This document shows, piece after piece, positions 14,167 to 23,583 of a stretch of DNA of 24,475 nucleotides (its first letter is position 1; each line of letters begins with the position of its first letter). The DNA lies in NCBI GenBank assembly GCA_965371805.1, contig CBDUZW010000074.1, forward strand, positions 1-24,475. Reading direction: 5' to 3'. Source of the DNA: JAOZTV01 sp965371805. GTDB taxonomy: Bacteria; Acidobacteriota; Aminicenantia; UBA2199. The translations under genes and the position numbers were made by a program. The notes beneath the pieces were generated by a model. It did no database searches and was not told the DNA's origin. It saw nothing but the letters and a program-made list of their open reading frames with translations.

Positions 14167-17100
14167 TTATAAAGGAAAATATATTTTAAATATTGTCCCT
14201 TTACCGATAGAACTTTTCACCTCTATTTGCCCGTTATATTCATTAACAATTTGATTTACAACAAAAAGTCCTAAGCCGGAGCCATTTTCTTTTAATTTAG
14301 TTGTAAATTGAGGTGTGAAGATTTTTTTTATATTGGTTTCATCTATTCCGTAACCAGTATCTTGAATTATTACACTGATATCTGTTTTATTCTTTTTCAT
14401 AGATATCCTTAACTCACCACCATCAGGCATTGCCTCTACTGCATTGAGAATTAAATTTAATATGATCTGCTGAAATTTAATTGGATCAATTACAAATAGA
14501 AACTTTTTTTTTTCAGGTTTCCATTTAACAACTATATTATATGGAATTAATTCTTTTAAAATATTAATGATGTCATCAATCAATATGGACAGGTCCTGAG
14601 AAGTGTGTCTGATGTTATTGGGTCTTGAAAAAGCAGTGATTTGTTTAACGATTTGTATTGCTTTTTCCGCTGCACTCTTTACTTTACTAATTTTTATCAC
14701 TTCTTTTGAGTTTATGTTTTCTGACTCAAGCTTTCTTGAATAACTGATAATTGTAAATAGAAGATTGCTTAGATCATGGGTCGCACCGGCTGCTAAAAGT
14801 CCAACAAGTTTCATTTTTTGTGCTATAACTAACTGTTTGGACTTTTCTTTTAGTAAAATTCTTTTTTTAATACTATTGATCCTGATTAGATACAAGCCAA
14901 GTATTATAAAGATTAGAACGGTAAATATAAATGCTTTAAACCACCATGTAAACCAGAATGGAGGTGTTATATTAATTTTCAGTTCAACACCTTTATTATT
15001 CCATATTTTATCATTATTTGAGCCTTTAACTCTAAAAATATAGTTCCCGTAAGATAAATTTGTATAAGTTGCCTGCCGGTCTGTCCCTACAAAGTTCCAT
15101 TTTTTATCAAAACCTTCCAGTATAAATGAATATTGGTTTTTTGAGGTAATTGTAAAATCAAGTGCTGCAAACTCAAAAGATATATTATTCTCTTTATAAG
15201 ACAATATTATGGATTTTGTTGCAGAAATGGTTCTTTTTAAAAATGATTTTTCTCCTGCTTTTATTGATTGTCCATGAATTTTAAAGTCTGTTATGACTAT
15301 TTGGGGAATATAAGGATTATCAATAACTTTGTCTGGAAAAAAGGCATTAAAACCATTTGATCCGGCAAAAAACATTTCTCCCTGATTGTTTTTAAAACAG
15401 CTGCCCAAACCAAATTCATTGTTCTGTAAACCATCATTTATATCATATTTATCGGAGCTTTCGGTTTTTGTATTGAATTTGAATAGTCCGTTATCTGTGC
15501 TTATCCAAAGATTATTCTTTTCATCACCAAGTATGCCATAAATTGCTCTATTTGAAAAATCAGGTTTTCCGACTATGAGTATAAAATGATCATCATTTCT
15601 ATTATATTTGTTCAGTCCTTCTAAAGTTCCAACCCATAGGGTTTTGTCCTTATCTTCATATATTGTCCAGATATTATTATTACTTAAGCTCTCCTTCTTT
15701 TGTGGATTATGTTGATAGTGTTTAAAATGATTCTCTGTAATATCATATCTATCAACCCCGGAGTCTGTTCCCAGCCATATTTTACCAAAACTGTCCCTGT
15801 AGATTATATGCACAAAACGACTATAGACTGTACATGAATCTTTTATATTTTGGAAAAATGGTGAGGTTTTTCCTGTTTTTTTATTAAATTTAATTAAACC
15901 GTTTTTAGTGCCGATTAACAGAGTCTCTTTATTGTATTCGTGTATTGCCCATACTTTATCGGTGATTATCTTGCTTATTTGTTGGAGTGCGCTAAGATAT
16001 ATATAAGGTCGCCTTTTTTTTTTAAATCCGATTAACCCGCTATTACTACCTAACCACAGAGTTTTTGACATATCTTCAAGCATTGTATTTATTAAAAAAT
16101 GCTTTTTGTTTTTTTGATTTAAAACATCCGGGATATATCTGGAATATTTATTATTTATTCTATCAAATCTTACGAGTCCACTTTCTGTCCCCAACCAAAT
16201 GATATTATTGCAATCTTCAATTATTGATCGAATACGATTATCTATTGGTCTTCCTGAATTTATTTGGTTAAATCTATAATGGTTGAATTTTGTTTTATAT
16301 GGACTGAATTTATTGATTCCTGTATCGGTACCGATCCATAGTGATGCAGAATTATCCATATATATTGATTTGATCCGGTTATCACTAATGCTTGATTGGT
16401 CAGTGGGATCATTTTTATAATGAATTAATTTATTTTTTTTGAGATTAATTTTAATCATTCCCTGAAAAATTGTTCCAACCCATATATTATTAAATTGATC
16501 CTGATAAAAACAGTTGATAATACCCAAATTTAATTTTTTAATATTTGAATTTATTGATAAATCAATCATTTTAAATTTTTTTTCCTTTATAGAAAAAATA
16601 TAGATCGCTCCCTTTTTGTTTCCTATCCATAATCGGTTTAAATTGTCTTTAAATAAGGAATAAATATGATTATCTACATTGCTATTTAAATGTTGAGATT
16701 TTACCTTGTATTGTCTAAAACCAATTTTATCATTTTTAAACTCATTTAAGCCGTTAGATGTTCCAATCCAGATTGTTTTATAATTATCTTCTAATATTGA
16801 ATAGACAGTGTTTGAGCTAATGCTTTTATAGATTTGAGGATTATGTCTGAAATTATGGAACTGTTGACTTTCAATATTAAATTTTTCTAAGCCTTTTTTA
16901 GATAAAATCCATAGTCTATTTTGACTATCCATATAGAGTTTTAAGATAAAATTGTCACTTAAACTATTTTTGTTTTTCGGATTGTGAATAAAACTTGTAA
17001 ACTGTTCTGTTTCGATATCAAATTTATTTATCCCCCCTCCCCAGGTTCCAATCCAGAGATTTCCTGAATTATCAGTACATATTGACCTTATTACATTATT

Positions 17101-17349
17101 TGAAAGAGAGTTTTGTTTGTTTTTTTTATGTGTATAGACTATAAATTTGTATCCATCATATTTATTAAGTCCATTTCTTGTACCAAACCAGAGAAAACCG
17201 AATTTATCCTGAATTATAGAGTAAACAATGTGTTGTGATAAACCATGTTTTTGTGTGATGTGTTCAAATTTTATCAGATTTTTTGAATTAATATTGACTA
17301 AAAAGAGCCAGAAAAGCAGAACAAGAAAAACAAATATTTTATTTTTCAT
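14167..17349 (-). CDS. Sensor histidine kinase with periplasmic two-component-regulator propellers
   Basis: The 1060-aa protein has a signal/anchor at residues 1-22. About 14 Reg_prop repeats follow, of the form (L/I)W(I/V/L)GT..G(L/I)..(Y/F)(D/N), for example LWFGTRNGLNKYD, LWIGTWGGGINKFD and IWLGTDSGVDRYD, enough for two seven-bladed propellers. A Y_Y_Y domain comes next (containing FEFAALDF and GNYIFRVKGSNND), then one transmembrane helix (WWFKAFIFTVLIFIILGLYL) and a kinase core. His858 lies in GATHDLSNLL, the N box is NLILNAVEAM, G1 is DTGYGI and G2 is GSGLGL. Unlike the hybrid HTCS proteins of Bacteroides it has no C-terminal receiver or HTH, so it must pass phosphate to a separate regulator: the NtrC-type protein encoded 50 bases upstream on the same strand. 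The ligand is unknown. Confidence 0.93.
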   Translation of the reverse strand: MKNKIFVFLVLLFWLFLVNINSKNLIKFEHITQKHGLSQHIVYSIIQDKFGFLWFGTRNGLNKYDGYKFIVYTHKKNKQNSLSNNVIRSICTDNSGNLWIGTWGGGINKFDIETEQFTSFIHNPKNKNSLSDNFILKLYMDSQNRLWILSKKGLEKFNIESQQFHNFRHNPQIYKSISSNTVYSILEDNYKTIWIGTSNGLNEFKNDKIGFRQYKVKSQHLNSNVDNHIYSLFKDNLNRLWIGNKKGAIYIFSIKEKKFKMIDLSINSNIKKLNLGIINCFYQDQFNNIWVGTIFQGMIKINLKKNKLIHYKNDPTDQSSISDNRIKSIYMDNSASLWIGTDTGINKFSPYKTKFNHYRFNQINSGRPIDNRIRSIIEDCNNIIWLGTESGLVRFDRINNKYSRYIPDVLNQKNKKHFLINTMLEDMSKTLWLGSNSGLIGFKKKRRPYIYLSALQQISKIITDKVWAIHEYNKETLLIGTKNGLIKFNKKTGKTSPFFQNIKDSCTVYSRFVHIIYRDSFGKIWLGTDSGVDRYDITENHFKHYQHNPQKKESLSNNNIWTIYEDKDKTLWVGTLEGLNKYNRNDDHFILIVGKPDFSNRAIYGILGDEKNNLWISTDNGLFKFNTKTESSDKYDINDGLQNNEFGLGSCFKNNQGEMFFAGSNGFNAFFPDKVIDNPYIPQIVITDFKIHGQSIKAGEKSFLKRTISATKSIILSYKENNISFEFAALDFTITSKNQYSFILEGFDKKWNFVGTDRQATYTNLSYGNYIFRVKGSNNDKIWNNKGVELKINITPPFWFTWWFKAFIFTVLIFIILGLYLIRINSIKKRILLKEKSKQLVIAQKMKLVGLLAAGATHDLSNLLFTIISYSRKLESENINSKEVIKISKVKSAAEKAIQIVKQITAFSRPNNIRHTSQDLSILIDDIINILKELIPYNIVVKWKPEKKKFLFVIDPIKFQQIILNLILNAVEAMPDGGELRISMKKNKTDISVIIQDTGYGIDETNIKKIFTPQFTTKLKENGSGLGLFVVNQIVNEYNGQIEVKSSIGKGTIFKIYFPL

Positions 17350-17399
17350 TAACTACATTTTAACATAAATTTTGGAATCATTTGGCTGTTTTGCAAAGT

Positions 17400-18746
17400 T
17401 TAACTATTCAGGTATTTATATAGGGTTGGAATCGAAATACCTAATAATTCAGAAGTCTTTTTTTTATTAAATCCTGTCTGATTATAAATTTTCTTTATAT
17501 ACTTTTTGTCATAATCAGCTAAGGATAGGGGTTTGCTTTTTTGCTCTACTTGCCTGTTTATGAGAAAAACAATATCATTAATTCTAATACAATCATCATT
17601 TTTGAATGGAATTATTGTTTTTAATAAATTTTTAATCTCTCTTACATTTCCATCCCAGTTATGATTTATTAAATATTGTTCTACTTTTTTTGTCACTTTT
17701 GTTATATTTTTTTTGTATAATATATTAAATGTTTTTAAAAAATAATAGAATAAAGGCATAATATCTTCTCTTCTATCCCTAAGAGGCGGTATATATATAA
17801 TTGATTCCTGTAGTCTATAAAGAAGGTCTTTTCGAAAAGTTTTAAAACTAACTTCTTTTTCAAGATCTTTGTTTGTAGCAGTAATAATTCTGATGTCTAT
17901 GTTTTTTGGTTTTTTACTTTTGAGCATGTATATCATATTGTCATCAATTACTCTCAGGAGCTTCGCCTGTATATGAAGGGATAAATCACCAATTTCATCT
18001 AGAAAAAGAGTCCCTTTATCTGCCTGTATGAATTTCCCGGCATAGCTTTCGGTTGCACCAGTGAAAGCCCCTTTATCAAAACCAAAAAGCTCGGATTCAA
18101 CAAGCTCTGAAGGAATAGCAGCACAATTGATCGGTAGAAAAATTTCTCTACTTCGATTTGAAAGATTATGAATTGAGTGCGAAAGTATCTCTTTTCCTAC
18201 CCCGGTTTCACCTTCAATTAATATTATATTATTTGTTTTTGCAAGTATTTTTGCTCTATAAATTACCTCCTCCATCTTTTTACTTTCAAATATTATATCT
18301 TCAAACGTATAGTTTGAGGTTATCTCGTTTTTCAAGAGTTTATATTCATTATTTATGGAGTTGAACTCAATTATTTTCTTTATTTGAAAACTGAGTATGC
18401 TTTCGTCAAACGGCTTTTCAATATAATTAAATGCACCTTTTTTTATAGCTTCTACTGCGTTTTCAATTGTTGCATTTCCGGTAATAATGATTGTTTTATT
18501 ATTCAGGCAATCGGTATGACTATTGAATAAATCTAACCCGTTACCATCGGGAAGTGATAAATCAAGAATAATAACATCATACTTTTTTATGGATAATTTC
18601 TTATATGCCGTCTTATAATTTGGTGCTTCATCCACTAAATAATTATTTTCTTCAATTTCTGCTTTTAATAGTTCACGTAATGAGTCATCATCTTCGACAA
18701 CCAACACTTTTTTTTTTGATAAAAAAGAAAGCTCTATTTCATTCAT
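17400..18746 (-). CDS. NtrC-family sigma-54-dependent response regulator
   Basis: The 448-aa protein has a receiver (about 12-125; acidic residues EDDD, phospho-acceptor Asp62 in LDLSLPDG, Thr in IITGN, Lys111 in EKPF). The AAA+ domain shows Walker A GETGVGKE (179-186), the sigma-54-contacting loop GAFTGA (226-231), Walker B GTLFLDEIGDL (245-255) and arginine-finger region RKDLLYRL. A Fis-type HTH ends the protein (NKKKTSELLGISIPTLYKYL). All elements needed to open a sigma-54 promoter are intact. It is the first gene of an operon with the propeller kinase. The only clear sigma-54 promoter in the window is at 12213-12228 before the peptide gene, which makes that its probable target. The Shine-Dalgarno sequence at 18746 is weak. 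Confidence 0.95.
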   Translation of the reverse strand: MNEIELSFLSKKKVLVVEDDDSLRELLKAEIEENNYLVDEAPNYKTAYKKLSIKKYDVIILDLSLPDGNGLDLFNSHTDCLNNKTIIITGNATIENAVEAIKKGAFNYIEKPFDESILSFQIKKIIEFNSINNEYKLLKNEITSNYTFEDIIFESKKMEEVIYRAKILAKTNNIILIEGETGVGKEILSHSIHNLSNRSREIFLPINCAAIPSELVESELFGFDKGAFTGATESYAGKFIQADKGTLFLDEIGDLSLHIQAKLLRVIDDNMIYMLKSKKPKNIDIRIITATNKDLEKEVSFKTFRKDLLYRLQESIIYIPPLRDRREDIMPLFYYFLKTFNILYKKNITKVTKKVEQYLINHNWDGNVREIKNLLKTIIPFKNDDCIRINDIVFLINRQVEQKSKPLSLADYDKKYIKKIYNQTGFNKKKTSELLGISIPTLYKYLNS

Positions 18747-19007
18747 TAAGATAGTTTAGATGAATTGTGCATATATTTCAATACATTTACTAACATTTGT
18801 TATTTAAAATTCAAAACTGGACACTTTTGGATAGATGGGGTCCTTAAACATTTAGAGTAAATTCCCCACGAGATATTTAAAATGATAATCCTTTTTCTTT
18901 GCCATATATCTTAAAAAAATTTGGAAAATATAATATATACCATTCTGAAAGGCTTAAAATTAACAGATGTTCTCTCCAACTCCTTCCATTCAGTCCTTCA
19001 TGTCCAC

Positions 19008-19217
19008 TTAATGCGACATAATGTTTTGCAGATGCATCCCACAAAGAGAAAAACCGAGTGTTTGTCCACCACATATTGGGGGTGGAGGAGGATTTTTTCT
19101 TTTTTGTTCTTCTTTATCACGTTTTTCTTGTGGACCATCAGGTGGTCCTTCTCCTGCTTGGGAAAACACAAATAAACTTAAAGTAAAAAAGATTAAAAAT
19201 AAAATTAATTTTTTCAT
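19008..19217 (-). CDS. Small proline-rich secreted protein, possibly truncated
   Basis: The 69-aa frame opens with a signal peptide (MKKLILF plus a hydrophobic run ending FSQA near residue 21). A low-complexity charged and proline segment follows (GEGPPDGPQEKRDKEEQKRK, then NPPPPPICGGQ). The ATG at 19217 has a clear AAGGAG ribosome-binding site, which argues that it is or was translated. The last 15 residues (FSLCGMHLQNIMSH) look random, and the downstream sequence does not resemble a gene end, so the natural C-terminus may be lost. No family is recognised. Confidence 0.45.
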   Translation of the reverse strand: MKKLILFLIFFTLSLFVFSQAGEGPPDGPQEKRDKEEQKRKNPPPPPICGGQTLGFSLCGMHLQNIMSH

Positions 19218-19233
19218 AACTCCTTAACGTACG

Positions 19234-19262
19234 ATATTTTCTCTTTCGTGAGCTGACCCCAT
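19234..19262. repeat. Dispersed repeat containing ctttcgtgagctga, copy 2
   Basis: The 14-base word at 19243-19256 matches 452-465 exactly, and the surrounding bases are similar. Here it separates the proline-rich gene from a cheB remnant, so it marks a rearrangement boundary. The following accccat fits the GGGGTCAG-type edge of IS200/REP-like elements on the other strand. Confidence 0.5.
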
Positions 19263-19281
19263 TAATGCTACATGCTCGATG

Positions 19282-19408
19282 TTATGAAGTGGTATGAATA
19301 TTTTTTACACCACCAAGTTTTATTGCTTCATGAGGCATCCCGAAAACAACACAAGTCTCTTCATCCTGTGCTATGTAAATGCTCCAGTTTTGGGTACCAC
19401 GAACATTC
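19282..19408 (-). pseudogene. cheB: C-terminal remnant of CheB, chemotaxis methylesterase
   Basis: The minus strand encodes IAQDEETCVVFGMPHEAIKL then GGVKNIHTTS and TAA (19282-19284). The block IAQDE....VVFGMP.EAI(K/R)LG is the conserved end of the CheB methylesterase domain, which removes methyl groups from chemoreceptors. Just upstream the expected GAYT reads as TGAFT one base out of frame, so there is a frameshift. Beyond that, similarity stops. Only about 40 codons survive, and no chemotaxis genes accompany them. The rest of 19410-19746 is AT-rich with no gene I can support. Confidence 0.75.
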
Positions 19409-19746
19409 GCACAGAATTATATGTTTAGCTATAATGCCATATCTATAAATATTTTTTGTGATTAAATATTAGAAAGCTTCAAATTGGATATTATTGCACA
19501 AAGCCGCGAAAAGAACTATTTCAGGCATAAAGTTAACCATTTTTAATTAAATATTTTCAATTCTATCAATGTTATGGCTCTCCAAGTTAAAGATTAAATG
19601 TCTTAAATATTCGAATTTATAATACAATAGTATAAAGGTAAAAAACCTGTCTTAAAAATCATCTTATAAATAATTCTTAGCTTATTTTAGATAAAATAAT
19701 ACACTTTATTGATAAGATCCAAGTTGAATTAGTCCGTTTTAGGGGG

Positions 19747-20811
19747 ATGTGTAAAAATACCCAAATTGAATCAAAAATATATAAAATTTTAAATAAAAGA
19801 TATTAATCATATTGAGAAATACGCAGAAGGATTAGCATCAAATATAAATACTCCCCATTCAGTACCAAGCACCGAATATGATAGAAATATTACTAGGAAT
19901 ACATTAGGTAGATTAGTACAAAATGAGAATCTCCCATTTGATATTCAAAATAAATTTGCAAATAGTATAAAATATAACATTAGGCGACTCACTTTATGGA
20001 GAAAAGATTTGTCTTTTAACTTTATATATAATTTTTATTTAGCTGAATTAAAAAGAGAAGCAAATCCAAAACAAAAAAAATATACCGTTAAGCAGAGTTC
20101 TTATAGTTTCAGAACCCAATTCCAGAATACTTTACTAAGTGATCAAATTTTACATAAATTTGGAAGTATAAAATATTTAAATAAAAAAAACATTGATCAA
20201 ATTATGTCTGACAAAAATTATCGAATTCTTAATTACATTTTAAAAAGTCCCTATTTAACTTCTTAGAATTTGCAATTAATTTATAAAGCAATAATAAAAA
20301 AATTTGATAAAATCACTAATTGGAAAAAAATAATATCCAGGTTAATTGAAAATATAAACACATCACCTCAAACAATAATGAAAATTTATCAAAAAGATTT
20401 TCATTATTTATCTAAAGAATATTTTTATAAAAACTATTTACGTAACCAAAATACTCCGCAAATTATAATTAAAAAAATATGGGAAGATGATCATACAAAA
20501 ACTAAAATAAATGCTGTATTTCCAAATTATTTTTCTTTACCTTTAAATAAAAACATATCAGAAGAATTTCAGAAGACTTTGATAATGTCATACTCGAAAA
20601 TATAATTCTAAATAAGAATACTTCAAATGATGTTATGTATAAATTAGTAAGAGATAATCCAAAAATCTTTTATAGCAATACATTACCAAAACCAGAGCTT
20701 AATTCTCAATGTATTAAGAGTTTAATTGTATACGCTCCATATGAAGTAGAATTGCCAGAATTAATAGAAAAATTACTTAAATCTTTAGAATTGATTAATA
20801 AAACATATTAG
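19747..20811 (+). pseudogene. Frameshifted gene for an alpha-helical-repeat protein
   Basis: An ATG at 19747 behind agggggatg starts MCKNTQIESKIYKILNKRY and stops after 19 codons. The protein continues in another frame from about 19799 (DINHIEKYAEGLASNINTP ... ILNYILKSPYLTS, stop at 20264-20266). It resumes in-frame from 20270 (LQLIYKAIIKKFDKI ... NKNISEEF) and then shifts near 20570 to VILENIILNKNTSNDVMYKL, ending with TAG at 20809-20811. Joined, this is about 350 residues of Leu/Ile/Asn-rich helices with recurring NT(S/P)xxI(I/M)xKI units, like helical-repeat scaffolds (variant leucine-rich or HEAT-like). At least three disabling changes make it a pseudogene, unless sequencing errors are responsible. 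Confidence 0.6.
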
Positions 20812-20910
20812 GAGTAGGGAGATGACAACGATGAAAGTTGGAAGAAAATAAAATATTACTGTTATTATACAAAAATTATAAACTAGTTGAAACAAAAACA
20901 CCCATCTTAT

Positions 20911-20950
20911 AGGGCTAACGGAAACGCAGCTATGTTTTAACTACCCCTAT
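20911..20950. repeat. Dispersed hairpin-type repeat, second copy
   Basis: Agggctaacggaaac (20911-20925) plus gcagctatgttt (20926-20937) shares both blocks with 1263-1285, the first block inverted. The following ttaactacccct can pair imperfectly with the first block, forming a mismatched stem-loop with the loop gcagctat. Further on, tatgtgtttttctaga (20959-20974) and tatgtgattttctaga (21005-21020) are 15/16 direct repeats. The region 20812-21170 contains only these repeats and no gene. Confidence 0.5.
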
Positions 20951-21171
20951 TATAGACTTATGTGTTTTTCTAGATATGCCTTTGGATACTATGTTTCCAA
21001 TATCTATGTGATTTTCTAGATTTATGGGTTTTGAGTTTAAAAAAACGTTCGTTTTATTGAACTTGGGCAAAAGTACAAATATATGAAAAATGATTATATT
21101 TTATATCCAAGATACTAAATGATACATTTTTCTATTTTATAATTTAAAGTAAATTTTTAAATCAGATTAGA

Positions 21172-21200
21172 TTGATGATTTATTTTTATAATGGTATACT
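21172..21200 (+). promoter_or_regulatory. Sigma-70-type promoter of the methyltransferase operon
   Basis: TTGATG (21172-21177) and TATACT (21195-21200) lie 17 bases apart. Transcription would begin near 21207, about 30 bases before the ATG at 21238, which has the ribosome-binding site AAGGAAGAG. Confidence 0.6.
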
Positions 21201-21237
21201 TTTTTTATGTTTATGAAGTTTATACAAGGAAGAGATC

Positions 21238-23583
21238 ATGGTGCAATATAACAATATAGATATTTGGAAAAATCGTTTAGGTTTATTACCAATAACGCTA
21301 TTTTCATCCATTAAACAGAAAAAGTTTATTTTGCTAAATGGGGGATACGGTGATTTTTGTATAGATTTTGAACCAGACAAAAAACCTGAAGACTATTATT
21401 CCTACGCATGGTCAAGTAACACAAAAAATTTTGTCACTTTAAAAGATGAAAAAATCGTATTATATAATTGGCTTAAAGGAGAGCAGGAATCTTATAAATT
21501 AGATCTTGTAAGTCAAAAAATTGAAAAATTTTATGACTATCTTTTGCAAAAATCATATAAAAGTGAATATGATATTGTTCCTTTTATTATAAATATATAT
21601 AAGAGTTTAAGAAATCAGACAAATGAAAAAGCGGAAGGTGTTCAAGCATTAAATCATCTTTTTTTATTACTAGCAGCCTTTGAGGATGGGATTGATATTA
21701 AAAAGGTAGATCTAAAGAAATGGAATATTTCTAATGTTGAAAGCACAGAAAGTTTTGATCGTTATGTTGAAGAGTTTAAAAATGGAATACAGTCAAATCC
21801 AAATAATCTGAAACCAAATGTAGAGTTAATACTAAGACATTCTGCGGGCCAACTATTTCAAGAGGCACAAAAAGAAGCTGTTTTTTTTAACAGAGGTATG
21901 GATTTATTTGGTCTTTATGATTCAAAATATACATCAAATCAAAAAATATCTAATAGTTTCCATTATACTCCATCTTTCCTTGCAAGAAGCATTGTAGAGT
22001 ATTCCTTATCAAAATTAAATTTGTATGAATATCCTACTTTAAAAATCCTTGATCCTGCCTGTGGAAGTTCTGAATTTCTCCTAGAAGTTTTAAAGCAACT
22101 GAAGTCATTAGGTTTTAATGGAAATGTTGAAATAAATGGATGGGACAGTTCAAAATCAGCCATTAATACATCAAAATTTTTATTAACTTATGAAAAAAGA
22201 GAATGGCAAGATAAACTTTCACTAAATATAGAATTGGTTAAGAATTCTTTAACAAAAAAATGGGATAATGATTATGATATAATATTAATGAACCCACCCT
22301 TTCTTTCCTGGGAATTAATGGAACCAGAAGATAGAGAAATTATTTTAGATGTGTTAGGCAAAAGCACAAAACAAAAACCAAATCTTGCAAGTGCGTTTGT
22401 TTCAAAAAGTATAAAGCATTTAAAACCAAAAGGTATATTAGGAACCGTTATGCCAACATCTATTTTGTTGATGGATTCCTATAAAAATTTACGAAATGAA
22501 ATTAAAGACACATTGTCATTATTACTTGTGGGTAAGCTTGGAAATTTTGTTTTTGAACATGCATTAACCGATGTAAGCATTCTTATAGGAAAAAAACCTC
22601 AATCTTCGAATATTCCTCTTTTACTTTGGACTAAAAATGAAAAAGGAATTGTAAATGAAGCATTTAGGGAATTAAGAAAAATCAATTATAAACAAATTTC
22701 TTATGTTAAAGACAATAAGTCTTATAATATATATGAGCCGGATAAATATCCAATCAATAAAGAAAATTGGAAAATATTATCTTTTAATGAACAAGAACTA
22801 ATAAAACATTTAACTTCTTTAATTCTGTTAAACAGATTAAAAACTATTCAGGATATTTTTAATGTCAAACAAGGTATCAGGACAGGCAATAATAAGATAT
22901 TTAAAATTTCACAAGAATTTTATAATAGCAAATTGCCAGCGGAAGAAAGAAAGTACTTTAGGCCTGCAATAGATAATGACAGTATAAAAAAAGGTTGTTT
23001 AAAAGTAAATAACTATATATGGTATCCATACAACCAGAAAGGAATAATTTTTAAAAATGAAGAAGAGTTAAAAATAAAAGCACCTTTTTTTTATGATTAT
23101 TTATATAATCATAATGAAATTTTAAAAAAAAGAAAAGGTATAAGTTTTTGGTGGACTCTTACAAGACCTCGCAATTGGCAATATGAAAATAAACTAAAAC
23201 TAACTTCAACCGAATTTGGAAAGGCTGGTTCCTTTGCTTTAGACAATAAAGGCGAATTTGTTATTGAACGGGGAAATGGATGGGTTCCAAAAAAGGAATT
23301 TAACAATGATGATTATTATTTCTACCTATCTATTTTTAATAGCCCTTTTTTTGACAAATTACTGTCTATTTATTCAAAAGATTTATTAATGGGATGGGAT
23401 TTAGGAAAAAAATATACAAAAAATATTCCTATTCCGGAAATCACTGATGAATTAAGAAATAGTTTGGTTTTCAAAAAACTAATAGATTTTGGAAAATTGA
23501 TATCTAAAGAAGAATTTTTCAATTACGAGAATATTGATGATTATTTAAAAGAATATATTTACAAAATTGATTTGAATATATGA
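21238..23583 (+). CDS. N6-adenine DNA methyltransferase with C-terminal target-recognition domain
   Basis: The 781-aa enzyme should methylate adenine in DNA using S-adenosylmethionine. Motif X-like FHYTPSFLARSIVE is at 241-254, motif I LDPACGSSEF at 271-280 (usual DPACGSG), an acidic end of strand 2 in GWDSSKSAI, and catalytic motif IV NPPF at 352-355. The region after about 530 (IQDIFNVKQGIRTGNNKIFK, then later ENKLKLTSTEFGKAGSFAL and KKYTKNIPIPEI) resembles the TaqI/Eco57I-type target-recognition domain. The first 200 residues are unrecognised (GGYGDFCIDFEP, YAWSSNTKNFV) and show no clear PD-(D/E)XK nuclease. The length is between a plain methylase and a type IIG fusion. It heads an operon with overlapping downstream genes and is probably a defence or modification enzyme. 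Confidence 0.88.
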   Translation: MVQYNNIDIWKNRLGLLPITLFSSIKQKKFILLNGGYGDFCIDFEPDKKPEDYYSYAWSSNTKNFVTLKDEKIVLYNWLKGEQESYKLDLVSQKIEKFYDYLLQKSYKSEYDIVPFIINIYKSLRNQTNEKAEGVQALNHLFLLLAAFEDGIDIKKVDLKKWNISNVESTESFDRYVEEFKNGIQSNPNNLKPNVELILRHSAGQLFQEAQKEAVFFNRGMDLFGLYDSKYTSNQKISNSFHYTPSFLARSIVEYSLSKLNLYEYPTLKILDPACGSSEFLLEVLKQLKSLGFNGNVEINGWDSSKSAINTSKFLLTYEKREWQDKLSLNIELVKNSLTKKWDNDYDIILMNPPFLSWELMEPEDREIILDVLGKSTKQKPNLASAFVSKSIKHLKPKGILGTVMPTSILLMDSYKNLRNEIKDTLSLLLVGKLGNFVFEHALTDVSILIGKKPQSSNIPLLLWTKNEKGIVNEAFRELRKINYKQISYVKDNKSYNIYEPDKYPINKENWKILSFNEQELIKHLTSLILLNRLKTIQDIFNVKQGIRTGNNKIFKISQEFYNSKLPAEERKYFRPAIDNDSIKKGCLKVNNYIWYPYNQKGIIFKNEEELKIKAPFFYDYLYNHNEILKKRKGISFWWTLTRPRNWQYENKLKLTSTEFGKAGSFALDNKGEFVIERGNGWVPKKEFNNDDYYFYLSIFNSPFFDKLLSIYSKDLLMGWDLGKKYTKNIPIPEITDELRNSLVFKKLIDFGKLISKEEFFNYENIDDYLKEYIYKIDLNI

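Noticed and set aside
18877..19074. 65-codon minus-strand frame (GHEGLNGRSWREHLL)
   Set aside because: It has no ribosome-binding site, overlaps the proline-rich gene out of frame, and resembles no family I know.
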